DNA from: Anisodus tanguticus
Lineage: Eukaryota; Streptophyta; Magnoliopsida; Solanales; Solanaceae
DNA length: 64,000 nucleotides
Assembly: GCA_034509755.1 (NCBI GenBank)
Contig: CM067542.1
Span: 16,559,001-16,623,000 of the forward strand
Reading direction: 5' to 3'
The notes under the pieces were generated by a model that worked only from the letters and a program-made list of their open reading frames with translations, did no database searches and was not told the origin of the DNA. The position numbers and the translations under genes are program-made. Shown here in pieces: positions 11,430 to 23,317 of the stretch (its first letter is position 1; each line of letters begins with the position of its first letter).

Positions 11430-14400
11430 TTGCTATTTTCTGCAAGTGAATAATCTTTGGACCTCTTGCTCACAAATATAAGCATGTGGATCAAGATAAG
11501 ACAATGATGGATTATTCCACAAAAAAATCTTTTTATTTCATTATTCTCTTTGAAAAAATTGTCTCATCAAATCGATAATATGCAATTGATCTTATTTTAG
11601 TATCTCCACGTAAGGAAGAAATTATATCATGCTCATAGTTATAGCAAGATAAATAAATGCATCAATTGAACAAATATATGGTACTTCAGGACCACTCTAA
11701 TTTTCTCATTTCAACTTCTTTTAGCAGGTAGTCTACTGCTTTTCGAAAACTCTTCAAAAGCTCCAATAATATTCAAGTTAGCAACTTGCACAACATTATG
11801 AAAGATTTTGAATATCATAAAGGGATAAGGGTAAATAGAGTTATCTTTGTAACACTCATCAATAAATATTTATTAAGGTGATTTCAGTACATCAATCTTA
11901 GTTCATTTAATCCGTTTAAGGATTACAAACAAGTTTTTTAATAACTTGTATATGCTTCAAGCATTTTAAATTCTTCAAAACATTTCATATAAATTTTGTC
12001 ACATAAGCCATATAGGCTGAGACAATTTTCATTTAGTATTTAATTTACATGACATCTTCTAATGTCAGGACTGCAGGTCCAGTAAATTTATCCTTACCAA
12101 AATGCATCTACTTGATAATTATTTCTACATCAACATGCTTTAAGAGACGTAGAATTTAGATCCTCATTATATTATACAATATTGCGCACTATATTGTATC
12201 AAAGATATCGTCGACGAGATGTCATTTTGTATTGGTTTGCAATTAGACATAACTTACTGAGATCTTATCACTTCATTATTTTTTCAGGTACCTGAGCCTC
12301 GTATGAGGTTTTATGAAGTGTTATGCCGTAGGCTCTTCAAAAGCACATTGCCTCCTTATTATGATCATTTTGATAATTTGCTCATCTCCTTTTTAAAGGA
12401 TTATTGCATTTGAAACCGATTTATATATCATGCTTCACACATGTTGTAAACCCTGTCCTTCGGGGACATTTAGGAGCATCTTGCAGCTGGAATATGAAAT
12501 AGTTGGGTAAGCAAATGCTAGCATTTGACTTGATTTATCGTTTGAACGAGGATCATACTGATGATAATTCACAACATATTTCTTAGCTATTTATTCTCTC
12601 CCCCATTATATTAGAAAAACTAACATACATTTCCACCTTTTTTGGGGAATCCATCTGTGTGCATCATGGTAGATTCATTAATCATATACCGCACAATAAA
12701 AGCTATTAGATGAAAACATTTGGTTCCTGACCTTGAACCAATTATGAGGGGAGAATTTATCATAATTTATTAGTCTGAAGCATACAAACGGCGTTGTATG
12801 CAATATATCAAGATCAACACATGAAGCTTTGTTCTCATTTGCAATGGTTTAGCTATTTATCACAGACATTAAACGCTAAACCAACTTGGATATAAACCAA
12901 CATTAACAATATGAATTATCTTGATTACATAATCTGAAAATTGTGATCTCAACTCAATTATTTTGAGCAAGCAACTTCATAAATGTCAAACTGCAAGTTG
13001 ACAATAAACGCATATGTGACCGTCTCATAGATGCATCTATTGAAGACATCATATTGCAGGTGAACGAGCCCTTATTCACCTTTTATATTTTCCAAAATTT
13101 AGGGAATTCAAATTCAACATTAGCTAGTATAATCAACTTATCATGAGAACAAGCAACAAACATAAAATTTTGAAGAATCTTCTAGTTCTTCAATATATGT
13201 CAAGTACTCAATCTGCACATCATATTTGAATCGGGATGGACACATCACTCATACCGACTAATAAAATTATTTATACTAGTAAACTTTGAGTTTACCACGC
13301 CATGTGCTATTTGTTTTAGTAAACTTCTGATTTACTATGATATGAACTATTTTTGTGTACCAATAAACTTCTGATTTACCGTGACATATGATTTCATCAT
13401 GCTTATATTTGTGTAGTATAATTTTGGAGAATAAAGAGGGTAATCATTCACATACATATTCCTTACCACAATGATTTTAAAGATATTTAATCCTCCGATT
13501 AATTATAGCTTCAATATGATATCCTATTTACTTGAGTAAACTTCGAGTTTACTACAACTTGTGTTTCAATCATAACAACTTCATATATTACAATTTAGAA
13601 TGAATTACATAATAGTATATACGCTCTTCAGGAGCCTCTAATTTATTCTCCATAATCACACATATTGTTTAGACACTATTAGTGCCATGATCTTCTAGAT
13701 AGATAGTTAGTTCTTCTGGAGCACTTGATCATTCATTTTGTACAACCAAATATTGTTTAGATACTGCTGGTATCATAAAAGAAATTATAGTTAGACATTC
13801 CTGGTGTCATGAAATAAATAGTAATTAAATGGACATTTAAAGACCATACAATTTATAAATGATGAAAAGTAAGTTCTAAACTTTAGTATTTTAGACATCT
13901 CATTCAGGTAGAATACCATTAACATTTGAATATTTATCATCAAAGCTGCGACAGTAACCATAGTATATCAATGTGGTTATAGTAGATAGTATTCTACACA
14001 ATTTGTATCCTTTGCCTTAGAATAATACATAATAAAAGCTTTCAAGATGATTTGACGTGCGACATGTACATGGAATTATGACCTTCATACCACAAAATAA
14101 CATTTATATCCCTTGTTATTCAATCTCTACAGGAGGTGTGTTGTGATATATTTTTTTTCATTCACTTCGGGAAATGAAACATGGTCATTTAGATGCGCTT
14201 TATACATAATTTTTAATAGCTCATTATTTCACTCAACCACAAGAAAATACCGCTTCAATATATTTCTCAAACATTTTTTTGCATGTCAAAAATCATACAA
14301 ATACTTCTAGACCATCAAAATACATATAAAATCATTCCTTAGTAGTACATCCCAACACTTTAAGAAAATTACATTAAATTAAATATAAATATTTCCTTCA

Positions 14401-14530
14401 TTATTTTGTCACCTTATATAACTAAAACTAAAGCTTGCAAGAAAATAATAAAAACTTTTACATGCATTATAAACTCACAACAGATTTTGGAGAGTAAAAG
14501 AAGTAAATTTCAAAGTTGAACCCTTTTGAA
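11430..14530 (-). other. Non-coding interior of element D
   Basis: About 3.1 kb with no retrotransposon protein signature in any frame. It contains scattered short imperfect hairpins built on a CTTC-GG core, for example GTCCTTCGGGGAC (near 12450), GCTCTTCAGGAGC (near 13625) and CCTCTTCTGGAGG (near 14960, just beyond). The same core forms the dense array that follows. Confidence 0.6.
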
Positions 14531-14534
14531 AGTA

Positions 14535-14935
14535 AAATTCAAAACCATACTACTTGGGGAGTAAAGTTCAAAGATTTACCACTTCGGGAGTAAATTCAAA
14601 GTTTTACTACTTCGGGGGTAAGGTTCAAAATTCTACTACTTCGGGAGTAAAGTTCGAAATTCTACTAATACGAGAGTAAATTTAAGAGTTCTACTACTTC
14701 GGGAGTAAATTTTAGAGACTTAATGCTTCGGGAATAAGTTTTGAATTCACTACTTCAAGAGTAAATTTAAAATTTTACTACTTTCAATGTTCTACTACTT
14801 CCGGAGTAGAGTTCAAAGATTTATTACTTAAGGAGTAGAGTTTAAAATTTGCTACTTCGGGAGCAGATTTGCGAGTTTGCTACTTCAAGAGCAGAATTTA
14901 GAGTTTACTACTTCGGGAGTAAAGCATAAAATATT
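14535..14935. repeat. Tandem array of about 14 units, ~29-nt period, CTACTTCGGGAGTAAA core
   Basis: Units start near 14550, 14579, 14607, 14636, 14665, 14694, 14722 and on to about 14908, with spacings of 27-30 nt. Each has a CTACTTCGGGAGTA-like core followed by AT-rich DNA with AGTTCAAA. The core can pair ACTAC with GGAGT around TTCG, with one mismatch. Later units mutate to TTCAAG or TTCCGG. The array lies near the 5' (right) end of element D. Confidence 0.85.
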
Positions 14936-15489
14936 TAGAATATTTTTTTCCAATTATTATACCTCTTCTGGAGGTGAATCATGATAACTTCACAACCAAA
15001 TGCACGTTCGTATATAGGTTTTACCACATATTGTCACATTCACTTCAGGGAATGGATCTATACTTATAACATTTATCAAAAATTTCCATTCTTCAGGAAC
15101 GGAACATATCTCAACATGCCTTAAACATATCAAATAATGATAACTTAGAAATTCTTTAAGATCTTGCTACTTCAGGAGCAAATCGAGGCATATATATGAT
15201 GTGGAGAAATTGTCTCTAACATATCTTCAATTCTAATCACAATAAAAGTACGAAAATAGTATCACTTGTACTGATCATAAATTCATCAAAGTAATAAATA
15301 GTGCTTACCTTAAGCTCATGCTTACTGTTTGTCTACTAAGTAATCGATAGTACTTAAAATTGACACATACTAAGCTTCTTTCCACACCTTGATTCCTGTA
15401 AGCCACGGGTGGTACCATTAAGTTATCAAAAAATGAGTATTAATATAGGCTTAATTTCAATAAAAAATTAGAGACTCGTGCTGATAACG

Positions 15490-15686
15490 TGTTATAAAAT
15501 AATAAAATTAAAACAAAACTAGAACAAGAATATTGTGGAGAAAGGAGAAGAGTTCTTTATTTCTCTTGAGTGGTCCAATACAATGAGTGGAACATTTCTA
15601 TTTATAAGGTCTAAATAGCTTGATCTCAAATTCACTAATCCTAACTTTTGTTGTAGAGATAGACATTCATAATAATATTTATAACA
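15490..15686 (-). repeat. 5' LTR of element D (197 bp)
   Basis: Plus-strand limits are TGTTATAAAATAA and ATTTATAACA. TSD TATAA follows at 15687-15691. The primer-binding region lies directly to its left. Confidence 0.87.
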
Positions 15687-15948
15687 TATAAGCGGTTTTC
15701 AGAATTGTCATATTAGTAAAATTGCCTCATGCTTATATGAAATGATGTTTTGTGGAGTAAACATGTATATCTATTCATTTGTATTCTTTGAAATTAATAG
15801 ACAGTTGATTAGTCAAGGAAAGGATGCATATATGTATATATCAAACTTTAGAATCAAGTGTAACAACTCTTGGTACATAGTGCTCGATCATGCGTCTTAT
15901 AAGTAAGTACCTGATAAAACTTTATGTATCAAGGTAGAATGAATAATC

Positions 15949-16000
15949 TGTTGGAAATTTACTAATGTGAAAATAAATTTATCCCATTATTTATGTGGAA
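15949..16000 (+). repeat. 5' LTR remnant of element B
   Basis: The first ~50 bases match the start of the 3' LTR at 23318. Then a short duplication of AAATAAGTTTATCCCATTA appears and the match ends. About 1 kb of LTR and the primer-binding site are therefore gone, although the target duplication at the outer edge is intact. Confidence 0.75.
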
Positions 16001-16229
16001 ATAAGTTTATCCCATTAAAAGATCCGTTTTTTGGGTGTAATTATTAAAAGTGTGTAAAGTATGTTCGCACATACGAAGGAGAGAGATCCACTGACTGTGC
16101 GAAAACTGTTACCACTCTTAAATAAGCGCCAGGGATTTCCCTGGGCACCAATCACAAGGGAAGAAGACTAAAAGATAATGGCTTATCTTAAGACGTTGAA
16201 CCTGTCACACTATCTGACAGAAGATCATT

Positions 16230-16501
16230 CATTTGATAGAATGATATTGGACACGCAGTCGTACAAAGCCTACAGGCGACTGGAGTGGGCCAGAATTCAT
16301 TTGATAAGGTGATATTGGACACTCAGTCGTACAAAGCCTACGTGCGACTGGAGTGGGCCAGAATTCAGTTGATAGGATGATATTGGACACTCAGTCGTAC
16401 AAAGCCTATGGGCAACTGGAGTGGGCCAGAATACATTTGATAAGATGATATTGGACACTCAGTCGTACAAAGCCTACGGGCGACCGGAGTGAGCCAGAAT
16501 T
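16230..16501 (+). repeat. Four exact-period 68-bp tandem repeats with internal hairpin
   Basis: Copies start at 16230, 16298, 16366 and 16434. Each contains GATATTGGACAC and ends GAGTGGGCCAGAATT. Within each unit CACTCAGTCG faces CGACTGGAGTG across a loop of about 15 nt, giving a 10-bp stem with one bulge. Two degraded partial copies follow to about 16640. A period of 68 is not a multiple of three, so the array is unlikely to be coding. Confidence 0.9.
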
Positions 16502-16879
16502 CAGTTGACAGAAAAGTAATGGACACCTAGTGAGGTGGGCTAGAGTTTTCCAAGTCTTAAATTATCTGAAGGCCAAAAGAAAGGCAGAAAAGTAATTGGA
16601 CACTCAGTCTGCCAAAGCAACTGGAGTGGGCCAGAGTATCCAAATCACATATGATCCGGTTACGCCCTAACCACGGGCAAGAGGTTGTTCATGTGAAGCA
16701 ACGCCACCTCTAAAGTAGAAGGGGTTGGAGAGGTTGTCCTCAATAGGACTTCAGGGAATGAGATCACTCTAAAAGGAGGTGATACACGTCCTAAACGTGG
16801 TTTAAGGGACGTTGTTGGTCAAGCTGGTCTGAGACTAGTCCAACAGGTCTGTAATAACTAAGAATGGTACAATATGTCT

Positions 16880-17660
16880 GTAGCTAAATGAATGATATAT
16901 TTGTAATTCGTGCATTTATGCCATCATAGATTAAGACACGTTAAATAGAAAGTCATTCAAAAGCTAACGAAGTTGAGATTGTTGCCTTTTGTCGACATAA
17001 ACCCTTAAAATGAATGTGAGGTAGGTGAAGAGGCAAAATCACATTTCCAAGTTTCGTCAAAGGAATAGCGAAAGAAGCACCGCTCCTCTAGAACTTAGTC
17101 ACACCTACATGGGTGATTTGAAGTTTATACAAAATAGAGGGGGGAGATAAGTACTTTATGACCTTCATTAATTATGGTACAACGTATTGCATCATTTGTT
17201 TGTAGAAAAGCAAAGATGAAGTTGTTGAAGCGGATAAGCGCTACAAAGCAGAAGTTGAAAATCAACTAAGCCTACGGATTGAGGAATTCATAGTGATAGA
17301 GGGAGAGAATGTGAAACATCGTTCATTAAACGACTGCTCATTACTCATCTCAGTCTAACGGTGTTAGCCAAGCGCAAAGCCGTACACCCAAAATATGTGG
17401 GGCAAGGCGATCCTTACCGCTAATGCGATTCTCAACAGAACTACACATAAGGATAAGGATAACTCTCCGTGTGAAATGTGGAAAGGATCTCACATACAAA
17501 TGTTGTGATGTGGGGTGGCTTGGTAGAGGTTGGAATACCAAAACAGGTCAAGTTGGACCTAAGACTGTAAATTGCATATCCACTGGACCTGCAAATAACA
17601 GTAGTTCTTATTGCCTTTTGGTGTCAAAGAATGCTGAATTCTTTGAAGATAACTTTCCTT
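16880..17660 (+). pseudogene. Element B integrase remnant
   Basis: The translation shows a degenerate HHRLRHVK with LLPFVDINP and CEV at 16915-17030, matching the zinc-finger region of element C. Core scraps follow: HTYMGDLKF (17100-17125), where the catalytic Asp of HTD is Tyr; a YKAEVENQLSLRI segment (17240); HSDRGRE (17290); and, near 17390, a tail with many shifts. All three catalytic positions are in broken or altered context. Confidence 0.75.
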
Positions 17661-17679
17661 GAGAAGGAAAAAAGAAGTA

Positions 17680-19250
17680 ATTGCTCGAGGTTAACATGAA
17701 CCCGCGAGGGCTTGACTATTTGGAACTAGACATTCCGTATCTACAGGACTCAGAAGTTGATGATTATCCGGAACTTAATGTTCCAGATCTACATAACTCA
17801 ATAATTCTAGATGTTGAACCGAGATGGAGCAAAAAAGGGACAAAGACTTGTTCCAGGCCTTCTAGCTTGTATGGTTGAGAATGAACCATGGACAATTAAC
17901 AGAGAATTGTCATCTCCATAAGCGCTGCTTTGGAAAGAAGCTACAAAAAGAGAAATAGATTGCATCATATAGAACCATACTTGTGTAATGGTTGACATTC
18001 CTCCGGAAAAGAACCATTGAGTTGTGAAAGTGGATACTCAAAAGTGAGTACAAAGTAGATGGATCTACTGACGAGTATAAGGCCTCGACTACGTGTACAT
18101 GTGCTCTCCTGTGAATAGCTTAACATCCAGGGCCATTGCAGTCTTGCGTGACATGGATATAGTCGTTCTAACCGGAGAGTTGGAAGGGGAGGATCATAGT
18201 TGGTTTGTTGGACTGTTGGGCTTCTTCCTGAACTTTCATTTTGGTCCCTGAAATGTTTACATTTTGGTCCTGGAAGTTTTAGATAAAACAGAAATAATGA
18301 ATATGACAATAGAAACATTGACTCTGAAGTTAGAAAGCCAACAATTGGAAAAACCAATAGTCTGAAAGTGGAAGTCATATTGGAACAAAAGTCTCGATAT
18401 GAAAGATATGAGTATCACATATGACATCTTAGGAATTGGAATTTCTAAGACATCTAACAGACTGGTCTAACTCTAACCTCAGTTGTGAGATAGTTGACAA
18501 TCTCGTTGAAGCCACCAATGGATATGAATCATAGAACTGATTAGAATCATGGTGCACCCATATACCAGGAGCGATATATGCAGGTCACATGTAGTTCAAT
18601 GTATTGTACACACTACAACCGACCTGGTATCGGCCTACAAAGCAAATCAGTTGAACTAAGGTTCTCTCGTGATTCTGGAAATGATCGATAGAAGGCGTTA
18701 AGTCGGATATGACGATATCTGAAATATTCGCTTATATACGGATTATGGTATTCTGGATGTCCATCGGTTCTGGGAGAACACAGTGTTGCAAACTGGACAT
18801 CAGATATGAAGAACACCAAATCCACAAGTAAATGTGTATGATGGGTCTTGGAAAAAAACCTCTAAGAAAACTTGCATCGGTCGATTCATGATGGAAACAG
18901 AGTTTATCGCTTTAAACAAAGCATGAAAGAAGTTAAGTAATTTCACGACTCCTTAGAGGACGTCCCTTATTGGGAGAAACCCGTGCCTTCAGCAATTATA
19001 CATTGTGGCTAGCCGGTTGGCTTCAGGAAGGGCATGGATGACGGCGTCTGGACATATCTGTCTGATCTGTCAGAGACATGAGACCGTATGTCAGTTGATC
19101 ATCATGGATGTCACTTCCTTGATTACTAATCAAAGGATATAGCATACCCTTTAACTAAGGAACTATCCGAAGATCAAGAGTTATGTATGTCTAGGGGAAT
19201 GGGCTTAACAACCTAAACAATATGAACTTTTGCGGTGGTAACCCAACTAT
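17680..19250 (+). pseudogene. Element B RT and RNase H remnant
   Basis: Scattered homology to element C runs through here: an integrase/RT linker near 17690-17860, an RT start with SAALERSYKKRN near 17920, thumb and connection segments with SLIYGLWYSGCP and SVANWTSDM (18720-18810), and the RNase H end with DIAYPLTKELS and RGMGL (19138-19205). Stops and frameshifts occur every few tens of codons. This is much more decayed than C or G. Confidence 0.7.
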
Positions 19251-20593
19251 ACTGACTGGAGATCCCAAGAATTTGGTTCAATGGGAAAACTAAGTTGCAA
19301 AAGGTTCAGTTGAGCGCTTCGGTGGAAGCAAGAGCATTTTGGATTATGATTTCTGTTAAGGAATATGAATTCAAAGCCATTCCCGCGATAGACATTAAAG
19401 TGCTACCTGCATGGTGGGTAAAGGTTAAGCTTCCAAACCTTTAACGATCCTCAAACGGTTGAGGTTAAGGTTGAGGAAACTTTTAATGATTCCTAACACT
19501 TGTGAAGTGGGGTATAGCAGGATACGTTGTAGGAGATCACCTATTTAAGTGCGAGGACAGGCCGCCTAAAATTAATGCACTTAAGAATCCAAGTGATTCC
19601 ACGACCACAACGGACATAACAAAAGAAGAAACATTTAAATGGGAGGTATTGTGTTGGTACCGTTGTCTTGGCTTACATTAAACATTGACGGTTCAAGACA
19701 TCACGTTCACCGCGCAGTAAGTAAGTCCGATGGTATTCAACTAGGGAAGGTTCTGTTGAAACCCAATTTTGTCCCATCTTTTATGATTTTATTTGCAATT
19801 TTAATTTTTTTGGAAAACTTAAAACAATTTAAAAATATAGGCATATATATGTATATATATCATTATTATTATTATTATTATTATTTGCATTTTATTGTCA
19901 TTTGCATTTTTTATATCATAATCATACTTTTTATCCTAATATTATATGTTATTTTTGTTTTCGCAAAACGGCATCGCATTTTATTTTAGCAACAAGCATT
20001 TCACAAATATTCTATTTTTATCATATTGTCATTTTTACAGTTTATAAATTTTGCAAAGCTTTCTTTTTATATAATAAAACCCCTTTTTATATTTTAAATC
20101 CATAACCCATTTATTTTCCAACCCAAAATAATTTCTACCCAAAACAAATCACTCATTTTCGAACCCCATCCAAGGCCCAACCGACCACCTCACTTACCCC
20201 TACCGGCGGTCCAATTTGGTCGGCCCAACACCCAAACCCAGGCCCAACCGAAACCCCTTCATCCCTTTTAATCCCCCTAAACATAACACCCCAAACAAAA
20301 AACACAAACACATTTTCATCTCTTTTCTCTCCTTCACCAAACACACCCTTTCGGCCGACAACCCCCATACCCCACACCCTCGAAACCCACCGGTCACCTA
20401 CACCCCTACCCCCAGGCGCCGCACCCTACGCTTGACACCACCAGTCGCCGACATCGCCGCCTGACACCACTAACCTACCCCATCACCTCACCGACCCATA
20501 TCCCCTCAAATCCGCCCCAAAATCGTCACTTGATTTTGGAATTTCAAACTCAATCGAAAAGGGTATGGGGTGAACGTTGGGGGGAAAATCTTC

Positions 20594-20601
20594 TATAAAT
20601 A
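20594..20601 (+). promoter_or_regulatory. TATA-like box in the solo LTR
   Basis: TATAAATA lies about 840 bp into the LTR, after a C-rich stretch and before the GC-skewed repeats. This is a plausible LTR promoter element, inferred from sequence alone. Confidence 0.45.
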
Positions 20602-20829
20602 CCCCCCTTTTGTTCACTGTTTTGGGGGGGTCGATTTTGTGGATTTTTGCCCTTTGTTCATTGTTTCGGGTTGGAGTTTTTGGTCGGTTTTGGTGGAATT
20701 TTGAGGTCCGAAAATCGAGCATTAAGTTTTGAAACCCGAATTATTCTTAAGAGTATTTGTTCTTCTTTGCATTTGTTCTTCATCTCGAAGAGTCCGAAAT
20801 ATAATTCGAAAATCTGCTTTTGTTGTTGT

Positions 20830-21200
20830 TCTTCACTATTTTCGAGTTTCCGATTTGGGTCACTGTTCGAGTCGGGTCAACCCGGTTTGAGTAAGATTTC
20901 CTGATTTATATGCTTGATATTTTGTTGTTGGTTATCTGAAATTTGAAAAAAAATCGATTCGCGTTGAAACATCCGTTTCGGGTCGGGTCACTGATCCGGA
21001 TCGGGTCGATCCGATTTGAGTAAATTTCCAAATTTTATGTTTATATTTTGTTGTTGGTTATCTGAAATTTGGAAAGAAATCGATTCGGGTTGAAACATCC
21101 GATTCGGGTCGATCCGGTTTGAGTAAATTTCCAGATTTTGTGTTTGTATCTTGTTGTTGGTTATCTGAAAATAAAAATAAAATTGATTCAGGGTCACCAC
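20830..21200 (+). repeat. Three imperfect ~100-130 bp repeats in the solo LTR
   Basis: Each copy holds TTTGAGTAA, then TTGTTGTTGGTTATCTGAAA, then an A-rich run, ATCGATTCG, and GGGTTGAAACATCCG with the GGGTCG words. The TTTGAG anchors lie near 20886, 21015 and 21118. Confidence 0.8.
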
Positions 21201-21959
21201 TATTTCGGGTTGCATTTCTCGGGTCGGATCGACCTGAAATCCGGGTAATCTATTTGGGCCTGTGTTTCCAGATCTGGGTCGATTACTTAATTTTCTTTAC
21301 TATTTTATCGAAATCCTAGCCGGGTAAGGACATTTTGTCGCTGCAATATTTGGCCCAGATTTTGCTAAATGTTGAGTTGTTTTAAGTCGAGTTTTGCTTC
21401 ATTTTTGTGTTGATCTTTTGCTGCATATTTAGCCATTATGTTGTTGTATATTGAGTTGAGTTATTGTATTTTAGATGATGCCTTTGATTGAAAACAAATA
21501 TTATTTGTGGGTTGAATTCCGTAACACTTTGGTACTACATGATAGCAATAACAAATGCTACATCTGGTTCTTGTTTTTGTGATGCCATTTATGATTATTG
21601 TTTGATGCTACTGGATTCTATTGAACCATATTCTGGCCAAACCATTGAGCACGGTCGATGTTCATAAATGTTGTATTTCTGAGCTTAATTGTTGCTGATT
21701 TCTTTGCTAAAATCTGTTGCATTTTGGGTATTTTGGCGCTTAGAGTAGTGTATTTTTTGGCTGCTATGCCTGGCTGATTATTGCTGCATTTAGGACCATT
21801 TGATGTTGTATTTTTTAGCACAGTTGCTGCTATTTTTTTGGCCAAATTACTGCTACATTTTTTGACACTTTTGATGTTTATCACTGCTGTATTTTAGCAT
21901 AGTTGTTGTTGGTTTCTTGGCTTAGAAACTCCTGTTTTAAGACTTTTTTCGGACAACTG

Positions 21960-22215
21960 CAATATTTCTGAAATTTGCTGATTTGAACAAATACTGCATT
22001 TAGGCCAATGAAATTGAATTTGAGGCCGCGCCCCTTCGAAAATTACTTCTCCGTTTCAGTTTGCTGTTTTGGTATTTTTACTGATTTGAATAAATACTGC
22101 ATATAGGCCAATGAAATTAAATTCGAGGCCGTGTCTCTTCGAAATTGTTTTCTCAGTTTCTGTTTTCTTTACTGTTCTACCTATTTAAATAAATAATGCA
22201 CTCTGGCCGATGAAA
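21960..22215 (+). repeat. Three ~100-bp imperfect repeats in the solo LTR
   Basis: AAATACTGCAT followed by AGGCCAATGAAATT and GAGGCCG occurs near 21989 and 22093. A weaker copy lies near 22193. They lie directly after a region rich in TTGCTGCATTT words (21340-21920). Confidence 0.72.
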
Positions 22216-23317
22216 AAATATCCGTCGATTTTTTAGGTCTCCACAGTTGTAAAGACGGAAATAAAAATTCTGGGCAAGGATGAAACTTAAATCTTTTTTC
22301 ACCCGAGAGACCAACACGTTCGCCAGGCAAGGCAACTAAAATGACAAACGAGTCATATGTTCGCAGCCACGACGTGATTGGAATGATCTTTCAAAATTTA
22401 AGTCTGAGCCCTCCGTAATCAAAATATTTACTGTTTTGGATACGGATCCGAAGTTATTTATATTCGATTGTTTCTAATCGTTTGTTCTTGACATCTTGCA
22501 AGGGATAAAGTCAAAGAAGGCAAATACCCCTCGGAGATTATTTATTTTGTTTTTGTTTTTACTCTCTTTAATTCAACTTTATTCCAATCTGTATTGTAAT
22601 ATTATTGTACTCGTGAAATTATTGAAATGTTTAGAATAGGTAGACTTATAATTAATTAATAGGGTAGTCTAAAACTGAAAATTCATCGCTAGTTTATTTA
22701 TTTTTAGGCTCGGCTAGTTTTAAAATCAGAAATCGCTAGTTTATCTATTTTTGGGCCCGTCGCCCATAAAAATCACCTTGCATACATTTTTATCAATTTT
22801 CATACAAATACATACTTTTTTTCAACTTTACATGTATAAAATGCCATACAAATGCATATTTGTACAAAATGCATCATTTTATTAACTACTTGCAATATTA
22901 TTTTTATACTTGTAAAAACATGCATTTTTAGCAAAATAATTAACCTGAGTTTGACCGGATAACCGCAAGTTAGTAGATCTTAAAGGATGCCTAACCCCTT
23001 CCCTTTAGGATAATAAAGAACCCTTACCTAGAATCTCATTAGTTTCGCAAACCACAAAATTGGAGTTATTTTGCATCTTTTAGTTAGCATTTAGGTGCCC
23101 TAATTCACCTTAGAATAATTAGGTGGCGACTCCTCAAGCAAAATATTTTTTAATCAATCCAGAGGGAATCGACCCATCACGTCGCGAGCAGCGGGTTAAA
23201 AATGGGTGCGACAGGTTCAAAGCGGAAGCTACCTCTCCTGATGCAATATCTTTTCGCTGAAAGATTGCTGAAAGTATGCACCTTGTGTGTGCGCCAAAAT
23301 CTCTTTCAATAGGGGAT

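Larger units (their letters stand above)
9609..15686 (-). mobile_element. Element D: deleted, LARD-like Copia element
   Basis: Short LTRs of about 190 bp (9609-10584, split by a nested fragment; and 15490-15686) are flanked by the exact 5-bp duplication TATAA (9604-9608 and 15687-15691). Next to the right LTR the minus strand reads CGTTATCAGCACGAG, a primer site of the type seen in some plant Copia elements. Next to the left LTR is a CAAGGGGGAG polypurine tract. Inside, only the integrase tail and RNase H are recognisable. The 4 kb where gag, protease, the integrase core and RT should lie is non-coding. Confidence 0.87.
19754..23213 (+). repeat. Solo LTR (3460 bp), probable Tat/Ogre-like Gypsy, inside element B
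   Basis: The limits TGTTGAAACCC and GGGTGCGACA are flanked by exact GGTTC duplications (19749-19753 and 23214-23218). Removing it rejoins B sequence that is continuous in element C (AACTATGG-AAGGTTCAAAGC). The great length, the GTGGCGACTCC segment near the end and a GTGCGACA terminus resemble LTRs of Tat/Ogre-type Gypsy elements. No coding domain is present, so LTR-LTR recombination removed the body. Confidence 0.88.

Noticed and set aside
14535..14935. CRISPR-like array from regular spacing
   Set aside because: The units are plain tandem repeats without unique spacers, in plant retrotransposon DNA. The same holds for the 68-bp array at 16230-16501.
20216..20464. Proline-rich open frame in the solo LTR
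   Set aside because: It results from a C-rich low-complexity tract upstream of the LTR TATA box; there is no domain and no codon bias.
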